From contig DF240792.1 of the NCBI GenBank assembly GCA_000507305.1, positions 1-64,000 on the forward strand: a stretch of DNA of 64,000 bases, written 5' to 3'. This stretch comes from Breviolum minutum Mf 1.05b.01. Lineage: Eukaryota > Sar > Dinophyceae > Suessiales > Symbiodiniaceae. Of the stretch, positions 31,591 to 43,818 are shown in pieces (the stretch's first letter is position 1; the number at the start of each line of letters is the position of its first letter). Below the pieces are notes generated by a model that saw nothing but the letters and a program-made list of their open reading frames with translations, was not told the DNA's origin and did no database searches. The position numbers and the translations under genes are program-made.

Positions 31591-31823
31591 ATATATGCAT
31601 ATAAGTCATATAAGGTATGAATATATATCATGATCATCAACTCAGTATATAAGACTGTAAGCTGTACATGCCTGTTATAAAAGGTTGCAATGAAATGCGG
31701 GAGGATGAATTTAGGATGACCATGTTGTTTTTTTGGATTTCGACTTTTGGGACACCCAATCAATCATTGAGATTGGCACGGTCGATATGAAAATGACATG
31801 AGATGCCCTTGGTCATGGTAGGT

Positions 31824-31926
31824 ACACCCCCGAAAAATAACATGGAACCACGAAACAGTAGTTTGGGTCGATGTTTCTCCTTTTCCAAGGGGGTATTTTC
31901 AGGTTGCATGTTAGTTTTCGTGGATG
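31824..31926. mobile_element. family C-related MITE, diverged
   Basis: Inverted ends ACCCCCGAAAAATAACATGG and GCATGTTAGTTTTCGTGGA, with the CTTTTCCAAGGGGGTATTTTCAGG interior typical of the family. Confidence 0.6.
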
Positions 31927-32383
31927 TATTGTTTTTTTAACCGGATCTCATTTTTAGCAATCAAATATGTTTGCCGGACAGCTTCCAAACTTGCCAATCA
32001 CGATTTATGATGAAACCTCACTTCAACCGAATGCTCAGAATCTAGAATGGCAAAGTTTTAGCAGCCGTGAGAAATAGGTATTCCCTCGAATGAGGATCTA
32101 GAACAGGTATGTCCGGCTTAACAGAGGGCAATTTTTGGGGGCATGGGAAGTTTCAGTGAAGCGTAGCAATTTCAGGGCTTACATCACCCCCCAACAAACG
32201 ATCACCAACTTTGTCTTTAGTAGGGCAGATGAAAGGATGATCCAAACTGTGTTCATGTTGTTGGTGACTCAATCCATATACTATATATATTTTTCATTAT
32301 TTTTTCTATACTTCACAATCATCCATATTATGGAAGAAACCCATTCGTCTCCTTGAAATCTCCGGTTTTTGTTGCATCGCCAG

Positions 32384-32529
32384 GTGGTGCTTTCGACCTG
32401 GCACGTATCACCTCGGATCCTCCTGTGGTGGCCTCCGCGGCACGGCAACGCTGTCGTGGTGGCGTTTCCAAGGGTAGCACCGTGGCAACCAGCTGTATTG
32501 ATGAGGAGGTGCAAGTTGATTCATGTTGA
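32384..32529 (+). CDS. exon, unknown product
   Basis: One of the most G+C-rich segments of the window, after CATCGCCAG. The frame with normal composition reads SDPPVVASAARQRCRGGVSK, then TSCIDEEVQVDSC and TGA. A donor GAG|GTGCAAG at 32509 could end it earlier. A second frame is also open but Trp-rich and less plausible. No family recognised. Confidence 0.45.
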
Positions 32530-35500
32530 TTCATCGAAAGAAAGATATAGAAAGATGATATGATATGATATTTGATATGTATGTAGTTTCATTTGGTGAC
32601 CTGGGTGGTAGGTTTGATATGATAAATGTTGGATGGTTTGATTGATGTGTTGATTTATTTTGGTTCCGATTCGTTTTACTGTGTCCGGAAAATATGAATC
32701 GAGAAAGGATCACAGGAAATGATGTCATATTTGTGAATTTTGAGGATGATTAGTTTCAATCATCGGAAGTTGACCGGTCGGCTATCCAGAGGTCTTAGAT
32801 CTTCAACCTTTTGCAAGCAGCATTCACTTGGCATCATCGCCTAGGATGCAGGCAAATCGGTCCATGCTGGTGTTGCTGATACACGGTGAAAGGGTTTGAG
32901 AATGCAAAACAGTAGGGTGATCTATCTGTCAGGCTTTGATGACATACCAGAATTCCATAAGGCCAACGCGGATCCCAAATTGAACCTTCATGTTGCAGGA
33001 TTACATTCTAAAAATCAATAGATGAGATCTTCATTCATATTCAATAATACACAACTTGGTATCATGAGAACACTTCTGGGTCCCAGATGGATTGCAACTG
33101 AGAAAACGCGAATGTTCGCCACGTTGATTCTTGGATTTGACCTGGTTTTTCCCGGTGCGTCTCAAAGAAGGATCATGAATCAGACGGCACGGTTGAAGTT
33201 CCTTTTTTGGAGCCTCTTCCAATATACTCCTATCATCTCTCTTTTATAATCGGGTGTTTTTTTTAACACTTGATAAGAGATATGAGATATTTGATATAGC
33301 ATTTGTTTGATATTGCATACCGAAAAAAAAAAAACAACACACACACACATCACGAAAATGTATGACATTAAGTGCTCTAGATTCACAATTCTTAAATATG
33401 ATGACTATGTGATGTTTACAGGTGTTGCAAACAGGTCTTTGCAATGTAACTGACCTTTATACTTGTTGACTTGCCCCAGTCCAAAGTGCCGCTACCAAGA
33501 CAAAGGAGGACACCATGTAGCTTGGCAGCGATGGGAGGGTTGTAATGCCATGTTCGACACCGACCTTGACGAATCGTCATGAGGCAAGGAGAAAGGAGTC
33601 ATAGAGAACCCTCTGGAGCAGGCCTTTGATGCATGGTGGGTGATGTTGAGTAAATTTGGTTAAGATTTCAATCTTTTCAAAAGGGATTAAAAGGCATTGT
33701 TCTGCAACAATATATAATTCATAGGATCCTATGATGGATCATGGTGTTTAGGTTTCTTTAGATGTTTCTTTGGTGAGAAACATGTGCTGTTACGTTTTTT
33801 GTGATAGAAAACTGGGGTTCATCTACATTCACGACGCACACATCCTCCAGGTTGACCTTGATGGCATGATTTGTACAAACGACGAAGTTTCTGAATGCTG
33901 AAGGTTTTGAAATCATGAAGACTGTTATGACTTTGCTTCACTTACCTTTTCATTGACGTCAATTCAGGATTTGGTATAGTCATGGTATCTCTATTTTACA
34001 GAATGTTCATGTATGTTCCAGACATTTCCAGACAAATTTTGCGTGGACATAGCAACAACACGTGTTTCGAATGGAGCCAGACCTGAGCTGTTTCAACATG
34101 CCATTTGATGAGGCTCTTTGTACGTGTCATTGTTATATTACAACACATTAAAACATGTTGATGTCCTGTATGTACGATCCGTATGGAATGAGAGAATCAA
34201 CCTTGTTCTTTGAGTATGTTTGGGATTCTGACTTTAGGCGACTTGTGATGGATCAGGATGCACCTTAACAGAGATACCAACAGGGAAAGAGCCTTCATGA
34301 ATTCCAATTCGAGCCAGCAAAAAGTTCTTCACAGAAGCCTCAACAAATTAGTTGAATGGTGAAATCGATGAAATCCCATGAACAGTTTCCATGAAATCGA
34401 TGGAATCCCATGGGATACATGTAAAATCCTATGAGAGTCGTAACTGCCACGGGTGATTCGGAATCGATTCCATTGGCCATTTCCCAAGCCGATCAGCCCG
34501 GCAGATCTTTTCGTCCAACCGGACCAACACAGAGATTTCCCTCGCTCCCGAGGTGCTAAGGAAAAAAAAAACATGGCAGAACGAAGTTTTTTTCTTTTTT
34601 TTTTTGGGGGGGTGCATTGTCCTTCAAAAGCTGTGCGATTATGTTTAGGATTGTTAGGAATAGAATTAAGATAAACAATATATGGTTACTGATGGTTACT
34701 GCATATCTACAATATATTGACTTTATGATTATTTCTGTGTTTGAATATGTTTCTCCAGTTTTCTGTGGCGTTGTATCCAATTAATTCAACTCACAATTTG
34801 TAGGAGATAAAGGACTTGCAACATAAGCCAATCAAACAAGCCTATAGAAATGTTATAAAAATCTTTCCAGAAGTCGATGGTAAATCATTTTAAATCCTTG
34901 TTTTTCCTAGTTTTGTTGATGTTTGGGTTGTGCATTTGTAAGACAAGGATTGACAAAGACATTTTTGGGTAGTTCAAGACCCGGCAGAAGTTGGCAGTAA
35001 AGACTGCTCGATCGATATCTCCAAATTCTTCGTTGGATGCATTTGTTACATTGTGTACGGACATGTAACGACCACATTTCCTCTTATCACACGACGCTTT
35101 TGAAAGGAAATTGACAGTTTCGGTGTCATGAGTGTATGTTTGATCATGTTTGCGTGTCATGTTCAATCGAGAAACCAACAGATTGAGAAGACGAAAACGC
35201 CTTAAGAGGAGTGTGCGAAGTATCATCATAATTTTCCGGTGTAGAGTTTGGCGTCCCAAAGGGTAATTGTCATCAAGCAAAGTAAGTGTAATTGTCATCA
35301 AGTCTGGGTTTGTTGGAGAAACCTTGACATGATGGCTGTGGCCAATTTGAACTTCTAGGTTTGTTCAGACCTTGCACATGCACGTCTATCAGCATTCCTG
35401 CCCGAACGAGTATGAAAACCATGTTTGAATGCATTCAACATGGTTGACGAGGGAAGTATCATAGCCAATTGCCACAATGAATATTCAACAAGCTTGGAAA

Positions 35501-36408
35501 CTAATAGGATGATTATTTGTAATTTGATGTAATCTGTAGATACCTCTGATATGAGAATTGTGTGGGTTTTTGTAACTTGGGTGAAGGAACTCTTTCTCTA
35601 CAACATGAAAAAAGCGCGTTTTTTTTAAAGAATCGGCACCGCTTTGTCAGGGTGCCACGAGAACGACAGCGACGACCTCTCAATCGAAAAGATGGTTTCA
35701 GTCACGACGTTTCAATGCAGAACAAGAAGAAGACAACAAAATGGTGCAGTAACTCGGACGATATTTTTGTGCTTTTTCAAAGATGATCTTTCTTCCGAAG
35801 ACTTCCTTGATAAAAGTGTTTTTGAGTTTTTTTTGTTGTTCATAGTTGCTATACGTATGCCGCATGCCTATGAAGTATTGATGTGATATGTAGAATGTAA
35901 ACTTAAAGAAATTATTAATACAAATCGTGTAACGATTGATTTTTAAAGTTGGTTGCCAGAGATTGAGCAAAAACTTGAGTGAAGTTGCAGTCTAGCAATG
36001 GCATTGAAAAAAGAAGTCACAACTCCAACTTCACCTTTGTTTCCAAACTATTTGTGACTGACAAGCATGTTACGTTTAACATGTTTAGTACTCTCAGGTG
36101 TTTGGCTGATATTCGGAAAATGTACAAATCGTGGGTCCATTGTCCCTGACTTTTGATCTGTTGGAAGTTTAAACATCACAGGCAGTGGTTGGAACGTCTT
36201 CGGGAGCCATTGCCAGCAGTGGCAAGATTTGAGGCCAGTTTGGACAGAGGTTGTTTTGAGAAGTTGACGTTGCAAGTACGGAATGACAGGATATCTCTGG
36301 TTTATCGGTTTATCTATGGTTTTCTGTTACAAAAGCTATATTTCAAATATGATATCTACTGTATGTATATATACATATATACTGTTGCATACATACAGAC
36401 AGTTCCAG
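32530..36408. other. long region without a convincing gene
   Basis: Mostly A+T-rich. ORFs here (for example 33022-33249, 34885-35301 on the minus strand, 36153-36539) lack supporting splice sites or normal composition. A G+C-richer patch at about 35650-35770 (RVPRERQRRPLNRKDGFSH) may be an exon. Palindromic ATCGATGGAATCCCATGGGA words occur near 34370-34420. Confidence 0.4.
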
Positions 36409-36458
36409 GGTGCTTCGGCTGTGCTCAGGAAGCACCACCACGCCATGCAACCAGCTTG
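36409..36458 (+). CDS. small exon, unknown product
   Basis: Between CAGTTCCAG and a consensus donor CTTG|GTGAGT. Encodes GASAVLRKHHHAMQPA. G+C-rich against an A+T-rich microsatellite-bearing flank. Another frame across it is open to 36539. Confidence 0.4.
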
Positions 36459-37044
36459 GTGAGTGTGGTCTCGGAGGTTCAGGATTTGTATCTCAGCTGT
36501 CAATTTTTTTGGCGTAAAAAAACTACCCACATGTCATGATGACATGGAAAAAAAGGTACCATATTCGAAGTGTCAACATAAGTAAATCCAGGAAGTGCAT
36601 AACATAAATGTATATATATATGTTTATATATATACATACGTATTTGTAATACACATGTTTTGTAGTTGTATAGTTTAGAGAGACAATAAAGGTTTACTTC
36701 CTGATTGAAAGAAGCTGTGCAACTCGGTGGTTTGTGAGCCATTGGTGCTTTCAGTCGGCTGAAGTTTTTGTAGAGTCCAACTTAGCCAAAGGGCGCTCTT
36801 CTATGGGGCACCTAGTTGACCCATCTCGGAAAATTCTGGAAAACTAGGATCAAAATAAATGTGTATATACTACATATGCATATCTATATAGTTGTTTGAT
36901 GATATATATGGAGAGAGAAAAATAGATAGATATCATATCATATAATGGCTGAGTTTGGAATGTTTGATTTCCAATCCCTAAGTTTTTCACACACGCAGCC
37001 CATGCTCTACTATACTTTACGTGTGTGTTTGTCTGCATTGTTAG

Positions 37045-37488
37045 GTGACCCACAAAGGAAAACCCTTCAGAATCTCCATCATCAAAACCTGCATTTGGGG
37101 TGTGTTTTTATCCACCAACATTAGAAACATGTTGCAAATACAATCATATCATCAATATCAGCAAAATTCTGATCTAATTCCAACATTTTGTTTTAAAATA
37201 ACGTACAAAGAATCGTTCAAGTTTCCAAGGTTATTATGTTTGATTTTCATGTTTTCCCAACACTTCTGGATGATTTCAAGTGCCATGAAAATTCACTCAT
37301 GGGAGGTTTCCTTCAAACCTTTGGAACCAACCAACTTCCCAAGGTGTCGAAGAGATTCCAGGGAGTCGGTCCAATCTGAGGTCGGCCGTGGGATTTTCAC
37401 CCCCCCAAATGTTTGGATCCCGGGAGCATTAGGTTTGCTATATTTTGTCAATTTCGGTTTCGGGGGGATCTATGTAAATCAACTCTAG
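37045..37488 (+). CDS. 147-codon ORF, unknown product
   Basis: The second-longest ATG-type frame on the + strand. The C-terminal half is the more protein-like (CRRDSRESVQSEVGRGIFTP, then a hydrophobic GALGLLYFVNFGFGGIYV). No splice signals needed. No domain recognised. May be chance. Confidence 0.3.
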   Translation: MTHKGKPFRISIIKTCIWGVFLSTNIRNMLQIQSYHQYQQNSDLIPTFCFKITYKESFKFPRLLCLIFMFSQHFWMISSAMKIHSWEVSFKPLEPTNFPRCRRDSRESVQSEVGRGIFTPPNVWIPGALGLLYFVNFGFGGIYVNQL

Positions 37489-37880
37489 CAGCTACCTGCT
37501 TCTAAACAAATTAGAGATGTTAAGTGATTGTTTGTCCAGAATCGAAAGGAATGAACCACCAGGATGAGGCTAGGCAGCAGCAAGTACTGGATGTCTCAGG
37601 ATTTCCTCATGTTAAGGACCACGGGGTATCTTAGTTGCCTAGTTGTGAAGCAGTTGACCCAACTTTGGTGTACCATTTAGAGTGGAGATGTCATGTCTAT
37701 TTGAAGGACAATGGTAGACCTTTGAGAGATGATGGATCAGCATCTATCACATCAACATTTCTCACCTATGGTCCGTGGTCCGTATGGTATAGTGTCAAAT
37801 TCTTATCTCTTCGGTACAAATAATCAGAAAGCCCCACCAATATCACGCCCTCAATCCAAAATTGAATGTTTTTTTTTCAG

Positions 37881-38317
37881 ATGCATCTCTTCTTCGACGA
37901 TGCTTCAACAGAGACCAACAGCCGCCCGAGTACAGCAACTGCCTCACGACCTTCCAGTGCTGTGCGACTGGCTCGTCCCTGGACAGGTGAGATGCTGTTG
38001 AGGAGTGGGTTTTTGTTGATGTTTACACTCCAGTACTCCAACATAGCAATTAATTAATAGGAAAAATGGGACCTTTTGAAAATGTACCCTTCCTCAAACC
38101 TCCCATAAATCATGGTTTTTTCGTGGTAAATATTGGGTGTATGTTAGCATCCAGGCCGCCGGCCACGCAGCGGTGGTCCCGCGTTGGAACAACAGCGGGA
38201 AGGTACCGTGCAGGGACCGGACGATGGTGCGGAGGCCGATGGTGGGCTGAAAAAACACGGGGAAGTTGGTATGGAATCTGGAAGGGAAGTGTTGTTGAGA
38301 TTTGGAATCAGCTGTAA
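37881..38317 (+). CDS. two-exon gene model, Arg/Ser/Pro-rich protein
   Basis: Exon 1 (37881-37986) follows TTTTTTTTCAG, can begin with ATG, and ends at GACAG|GTGAGA. A 161-nt intron ends ATGTTAG. Exon 2 starts at 38148 with matching phase and runs to TAA at 38315. Exon 1 contains SRPSTATASRPSSAVRLARP and exon 2 begins SRPPATQRWSRVGTTAGRYR, so composition is consistent across the junction. A different frame of exon 2 (PALEQQREGTVQGPDDGAEA, stop at 38334) is also open. Both exons are distinctly G+C-rich. No domain recognised. Confidence 0.45.
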
Positions 38318-39739
38318 TTTGATGTTGAATATTTAAGTTGACATCTTATTTTGATAGTGGTATTGATGTGTTATCATGTTTTTTTGTTGTTCAATCAAAT
38401 TTCATAGATATTTATATATATATATATTTATAGAACTAGTGTCTCAGGCAATCACATGATATCATATCATGATATTGTTTTTTGTGGAAGTGTGCGGCCT
38501 CAGACGGTGATTGCGTGTGGTCTAGTACTGCTTACTACCAATAGTAAGGCATTATGAGCAATATATGTATATATGACATATATGATATACAGTAGACCAT
38601 ACACACATATATTAATAAAAGCAACCCATGTGTTTGTATTTTTGGCAAGCCAAGACCCAGCAAATGATAATCTGTTTTGTAGGGTGCAAAAAACCAAACC
38701 ATAGAGAATCATCCGGTTGGAGGGAGCTGTTTGGAATCTGCAATTCCCCACACGATTTTTGAGGAAAGATTCAAAGAGAATGGTGATTTCACAAACTTGG
38801 ACTTTGCATCTGGTATCAAAGGAAACTAGCATGAAAAACATATATTTCCATAAGCTTTCTGCATGCTGGCTGTTTAAAAACTGCACCCTTGCTTGCTGCA
38901 GAAGCCAATTTAGCGTGAGCAGCTTGAACATGCTGTAAGCATTCTATGACCGATTCGTGTGTCAAAGAATTGATCTGGGATGGTCCGAACATATTGAAAC
39001 AATTTGAGCGACTATGAGTGGGTTTTTTTATCGACTACTCCTCAGATGAATTGCCTGAGCTTATTGGTATAGTCTGTAGAGTTGTTTGCAAGACCATGAA
39101 AGGCATCAATTCTCAGCCAGGCATTTGGTGCAATCACAAAAATGATTGATCCACGTTCGCTGGTTGAATTAGGATTGATGTACTTGATAGAGATATCGAT
39201 GGTGGTTGGTTGCGGGACGTTGATCTCAAATCGATGTTTTGGGTGACAATGGAAAACAGCGGAAAAAAAACAGTGGCTCCCGGCGCCAATAGGTACCAGA
39301 AAGAGCTCCATCTGCTGAAGAACAGGTGATGAACGGTGGTGATTCGGGGTGCTGGTGGAAGGGACCTTGCAGATCAAAGGATGCTGCATCCGAGAGGTTT
39401 TGGTGTAGCTAATGTGTTTACAAATTGTGCTGCGAGATGTGACTGAGATATCCAATCAAATTATTTGCCAAAGAAACAGTTTCCTGGACGTGGGGTAGCC
39501 ATGGTGGTGGGAAAGTGTAGTGCCAAAAAGTTGACCGCGGGTGAACGGAAAAGGTATTCCAGAGACTTTCAATGGAGGAACAAATCCACCCCCAAAAAAC
39601 ATCCACCATCATAATACCATCATCATAACATCATATAATACCATCATCATACCATCATCCACAAAAAATCAGCTTCCAATCATCTCAGAAAAGTTTAGGT
39701 CATGTCCTCTTCAACATTTTAGTCATCTACCCTGGGCAG
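38318..39739. other. no convincing gene
   Basis: AT microsatellite at about 38408-38430, palindromic ATCATATCATGATAT at about 38455-38475, and only chance-level ORFs (the 143- and 137-codon minus-strand frames at 38500-38931 and 39042-39455 lack splice context). CATCATAATAC-type short repeats at 39605-39665. Confidence 0.4.
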
Positions 39740-40036
39740 GGTCAGTATCTTCCACGTGCGCCGGCCTTTGTGTCTCGCACACCCTTGCGGCGGATTGGTC
39801 GGCATTCTTCCAAGAGGCAGATGGACCTATGCTTGGAATGGAGATCCCAAACAAAAAAACTACGTGGAAAAACCCTATGTTTTTGGGAATTGACCGAAAT
39901 GCAAAAAAACAAATTTAGGTTGATTGTTGATGAATTCTCAGAAATGCCAGATATACTCGGAGATATAATGATGTACAGTATGTATATATATATACATAAA
40001 TATGCATTTTTGCTGGGGTTCAAGCATGAATGTTAA
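39740..40036 (+). CDS. 98-codon ORF, unknown product
   Basis: Starts in phase 0 after CCTGGGCAG with a G+C-rich basic segment (RAPAFVSRTPLRRIGRHSSK) and continues as a charged, helical stretch (LTEMQKNKFRLIVDEFSEMP). Ends at TAA. The last third runs into an AT microsatellite and is probably intronic. A donor near AAG|AGGCAG or later is possible. No family recognised. Confidence 0.35.
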   Translation, partial: GQYLPRAPAFVSRTPLRRIGRHSSKRQMDLCLEWRSQTKKLRGKTLCFWELTEMQKNKFRLIVDEFSEMPDILGDIMMYSMYIYIHKYAFLLGFKHEC

Positions 40037-40059
40037 ACAAATAATGTTGTATTTCACCA

Positions 40060-40198
40060 CTAACGTTTTAAAACGTCCCCGGAGTCCCCATTTGGGCACC
40101 GTGCCCGGCATTAAACGTTGGAAACCTGTCGATCGACGCCTTGGCAAGGCCAGCGACTGCGGAGCGCAAGTTGCACACAGCCTATGCTGCTTAGACTT
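40060..40198 (+). CDS. G+C-rich candidate exon, frame uncertain
   Basis: A G+C-rich island in A+T-rich DNA. One frame reads PCPALNVGNLSIDALARPAT and ends AERKLHTAYAA before TAG. Another is basic (PGIKRWKPVDRRLGKASDCG). Base composition is the main evidence. Confidence 0.3.
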
Positions 40199-40229
40199 GG
40201 ATGTGTTTATGCTTTTCAAAGTTTTCTGA

Positions 40230-43200
40230 CGGTTTTTTTCAGGATTTTTTGTTTCAGGTGGGCCTATGAACCAAATTAAAACTTAAGGATCTTAAGGTTA
40301 AATTTAAGTGGTTGTTGGTTGACTTGAGAGACTGTTTGACTACTTTAAGTCATATGATATGTGGATGTAAGCAATCTTGGTTTGACACCAGTCGATACTT
40401 AGAGTGGCAACTTTGGATGATGAGTTGGACTTTAATATCTCCGACTGTTTGTGGTTATAGATTCCTTAGCTATGCTTATAAACCACTGGGGCAGAGATCA
40501 GACCGAGGTGTGCCATCGCCCTGCTTCTGCAGTGTAATGTTGGAAATCTGAAGGCACAAGGGGATTTTTGGAGGGCTGGGGGGGGGGGAGTGGCCAAAAT
40601 TTCATGTCGTTCTTGTTGTGGAATGGACCATTTCTGTTTTTCGAGGGTGGTCAGGATTGTGGGGTTGTTGCATGTTATATACATATATATTTATATACAT
40701 ATATATATATTTCTACATATAAACATCTACATCACGGCTTGGTCAAAATAGGAATTTCTTGGACATAAATGGAACACTTGAGCTTTGCGGTTAATTCATT
40801 GTGGAATGGGTCTGAGTGGAACAGAAACTCCAAAGAAAAAAACATGCGCAGATCTTTGGGTACAAAAACAACCGTATTTTTTTTTGTGTGTGAATGTCCA
40901 CTACCCAACACCTCCCTTCAGTTTTTCTGTCTCAAGGCCTTTCAGGACGTAGAAGTCATTGGATGTTGGATGTTTCACCGCGGAAATCACTCGATCACCG
41001 CGGCACCCGTCCCGTTGATCTGAAAATGGAACCTTGATAGACTGAAAGGATGTTGACCTGCAAAGATCAGTGGGGCAACACTCATGACTCATAGCACACC
41101 TCACACCTAGGGATGATTTGTTTGTATAACTATGAAGAGTTTTTTGGGGATCCTCAGAATCATGGTCAAATTGCTTTGAGACAAACAAACATTGATCATT
41201 GGTTCATATATTTTCATGGTTTGGCAGCTCGTGGTGAAGGGAGTCAATGGACGATAATTGAGGCTTTAGTAGAGCATGGATGATTGATTATTTGCATATG
41301 TGTCATCCCGATGGGTGGTGATCCCTGTGCATTCGATCCATGTTTGATTCGCAAACCGCCACTTATATAGGTTAGTATATTATGAGAATTACCCTTCCTG
41401 AAACTAACAAATCGCCCCCAAAAAAATGGAAGGTTGGAAGACTAGTCGTCTCCTTAGTTTTAGGGTAACTTGAGCAGCTTCAGGTGATTGAAGATGTGAA
41501 CTCAACAGCACCTTTTCCCCTTGTTCGCGATTATAGGAGTTATCGGATAAACCATTTTGATGAGATTTGATTCCTTACCATCCAAGATCTTTTCATGACA
41601 ATGAAGGATTGGCTATACATCCTCTCAGAAAAGTTTCCTTCCTTCCCCTTTGTGGACAATTTCCAAAAATGGCTGAAAATCGGCCAACCAAATTTCAGGC
41701 CCGTTGAAAACAACGGGAAGATCATCCCCAACCAACTTTTAATGGGAGGATCATCAGTCGACCGTCATAGGCAGTCATGCTTCAGAAAGAATGCTTGGAA
41801 TTTGGAATGATTTCACGACTGATGATTCCCTATATCCATCGTAGGATATGCATGGATATCGCATGTGTTGCGATTTAGAGAAAGATTCATGGCTGCAGAG
41901 ATGATCAGATGGTGTTATACAAATTTCATCAATACATGTATGTATACAAAAACATGTACATTTACATGACATACATTTACATACATATACACACATACAT
42001 ATACTGTAATATGTTTATATATACATATAGGAAAACTCCTTCAAGTTGTATTGGCAAAATGAGACGGAACAATCCAGGATCCATTTGGATCCACTCCCGG
42101 ATCTACCTGCATGAAACACAAGCAACTGGCTCTAAGGGTACCGCATTCTGAATGGAAATTGGACATAATTTGGCATGGTTTGACATGACAGTTGAATACA
42201 TTTATGTATTTGATTTTAGTATATACTGTTTGATTGAAGGTAATAAGGTTGGTTGGTTTTAATTTTGGTGGAGTATTTGTTACACCGCAGATGACCTGTG
42301 CAATGCATCTTGAATTGACTTGCGGAACGTGCAGATCCTGACAAAAAAGTGATGAGCTTATTTTTTTTATTATATGATATACATACAAATATGTATATAG
42401 ATACATATTAAGATGACAGATTAGAACAAAGACCTTAGAATAGGATCATCCTCAAATCTCCTTATTTGACAACAGCTATTCTAGTGCATTCATTGCATGC
42501 TCTGTTTGGTGTAAACTTGGGGTGTTGAGGTTTTTAGCTAACAGGATCCCCAACTTGCAGAAACATAACATCTTCGCACCATGTGGCTGTTTCGTTCTTC
42601 AACGGAATGATGCTTACTTGGCAGGTGCACAGCTCTTGGGGGGGGGGGGGGTTGCCTTTTTTCTCGAGCAGAAAAGAAACTGTTGGCCCTAGTCCATTGT
42701 GGGATGTTTAAACCAAAAAATATCCAAACATCAGATACCAGTGTTTGTTTTGTGGATGAATTTTGGTTTGACCTGCCATACACTTGGAGTTTGATGCAAT
42801 AGTCGTGCAATGCTGAGTGGCTGAATCCAATCGAAACTTCATTCGCAAAACAAAAACACACAGAATGCACGAACAAAGCTCCTGGATTTTTGTTGGGACA
42901 CCTGTCCTTGCTACACAGCAATGTGTTTGTGACTGAACTTCACCAGTGATGTTGTAAAAACCACATGTCTTGGAGGAATCCATTCAGGAAAAAGTTTCTA
43001 TGCCAGGAATTTGGGTGTTAGTCATATTATATATTAGTTGATATATTATATATGATAAATTCAGCCAGATGATTGGTCTTCAACAAAAGGTACCGGGCCA
43101 TTATTCAGTGATTATTAGCTCCCATATAGTCATTGCAAGGTTTTGGAATTACGGACTTCCTTTGATTTCCCAGGCATAGAGAGTATTCCCCAAAGAAAAC

Positions 43201-43737
43201 ACTTGGATATAGCTGAAGATATGCAAAGCACCATTTATTTGAGTTTGATCACCAACGAGAACAGCCAGTTTCTCCTGATTGTTGCTCGTTGAAGATCAAA
43301 TGTTTCCTGTGCCAACCATGTGGGCAAAAAGAATCGGCGAACCAACTGAGATGGTTAAAACAATTTGAGATACATGTTTGATTTGCCACATGAACAGGTG
43401 CAAACGGAAGTTCTCCCATCAATAGGATGATTACCCTTCAGCAGACTAGCAAAGTCATTGGATTTTTTCTTGATTCATAGTTGAAACACATGAAAAACAC
43501 ATCTACAAACCCCGTCAGTTGTTGGGTCTGTTTGGAAAGGAGGGATTGTCCCTTACACATCAATTTTAACAACATTCAAGTCCTACGCTGTTCCAGGTTT
43601 CAATCAGAAAGATTTCCAAACAAAAATTAAGGTCAACCCCAGGCCTTTCTTAGTTCCGCTTTTTAACAGCATTAGCATCGAAATTCATCTAAAGCATCTG
43701 CTAAATCGCAGAGATTTTTGCAGCTTTGAACTGCCAG
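40230..43737. other. long region without a convincing gene
   Basis: Contains a partial family C element (41393-41464), AT microsatellites (about 40678-40715, 41935-42030, 43020-43060) and a G-tract at 42640-42652. ORFs such as 40312-40551 and 42538-42921 (minus) have no splice or composition support. Confidence 0.4.
41393..41464. mobile_element. family C MITE, short or deleted copy
   Basis: Left end CCTTCCTGAAACTAACAAAT, interior AGGTTGGAAGACTAGTCGTC, and a right end CTTAGTTTTAGGG. About 72 bp, shorter than other copies, so internally deleted. Confidence 0.65.
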
Positions 43738-43818
43738 GTGGTTGCTACGCCTGTCGCAATCGCAGCCAAAAGCCAACGCTCGGTGTACCTTCCTGAGGCG
43801 CTAGTGGTGTCACCTTAA
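43738..43818 (+). CDS. candidate exon, unknown product
   Basis: After ACTGCCAG, phase 0, reads VVATPVAIAAKSQRSVYLPE and then ALVVSP before TAA. G+C-rich (about 43730-43815) in A+T-rich flanks. A GC-type donor (GAG|GCGCTA) may end it sooner. Confidence 0.35.
   Translation: MVATPVAIAAKSQRSVYLPEALVVSP

Larger units (their letters stand above)
30222..32383. other. intergenic or intronic DNA with two MITEs
   Basis: Holds a family B element (31474-31590) and a diverged family C element (31824-31926). A G+C-rich patch at about 31005-31075 and an open segment at 31327-31440 after CAACAG (HPSLQRPGHALVRQRSVLML) are possible exons without firm boundaries. Confidence 0.4.
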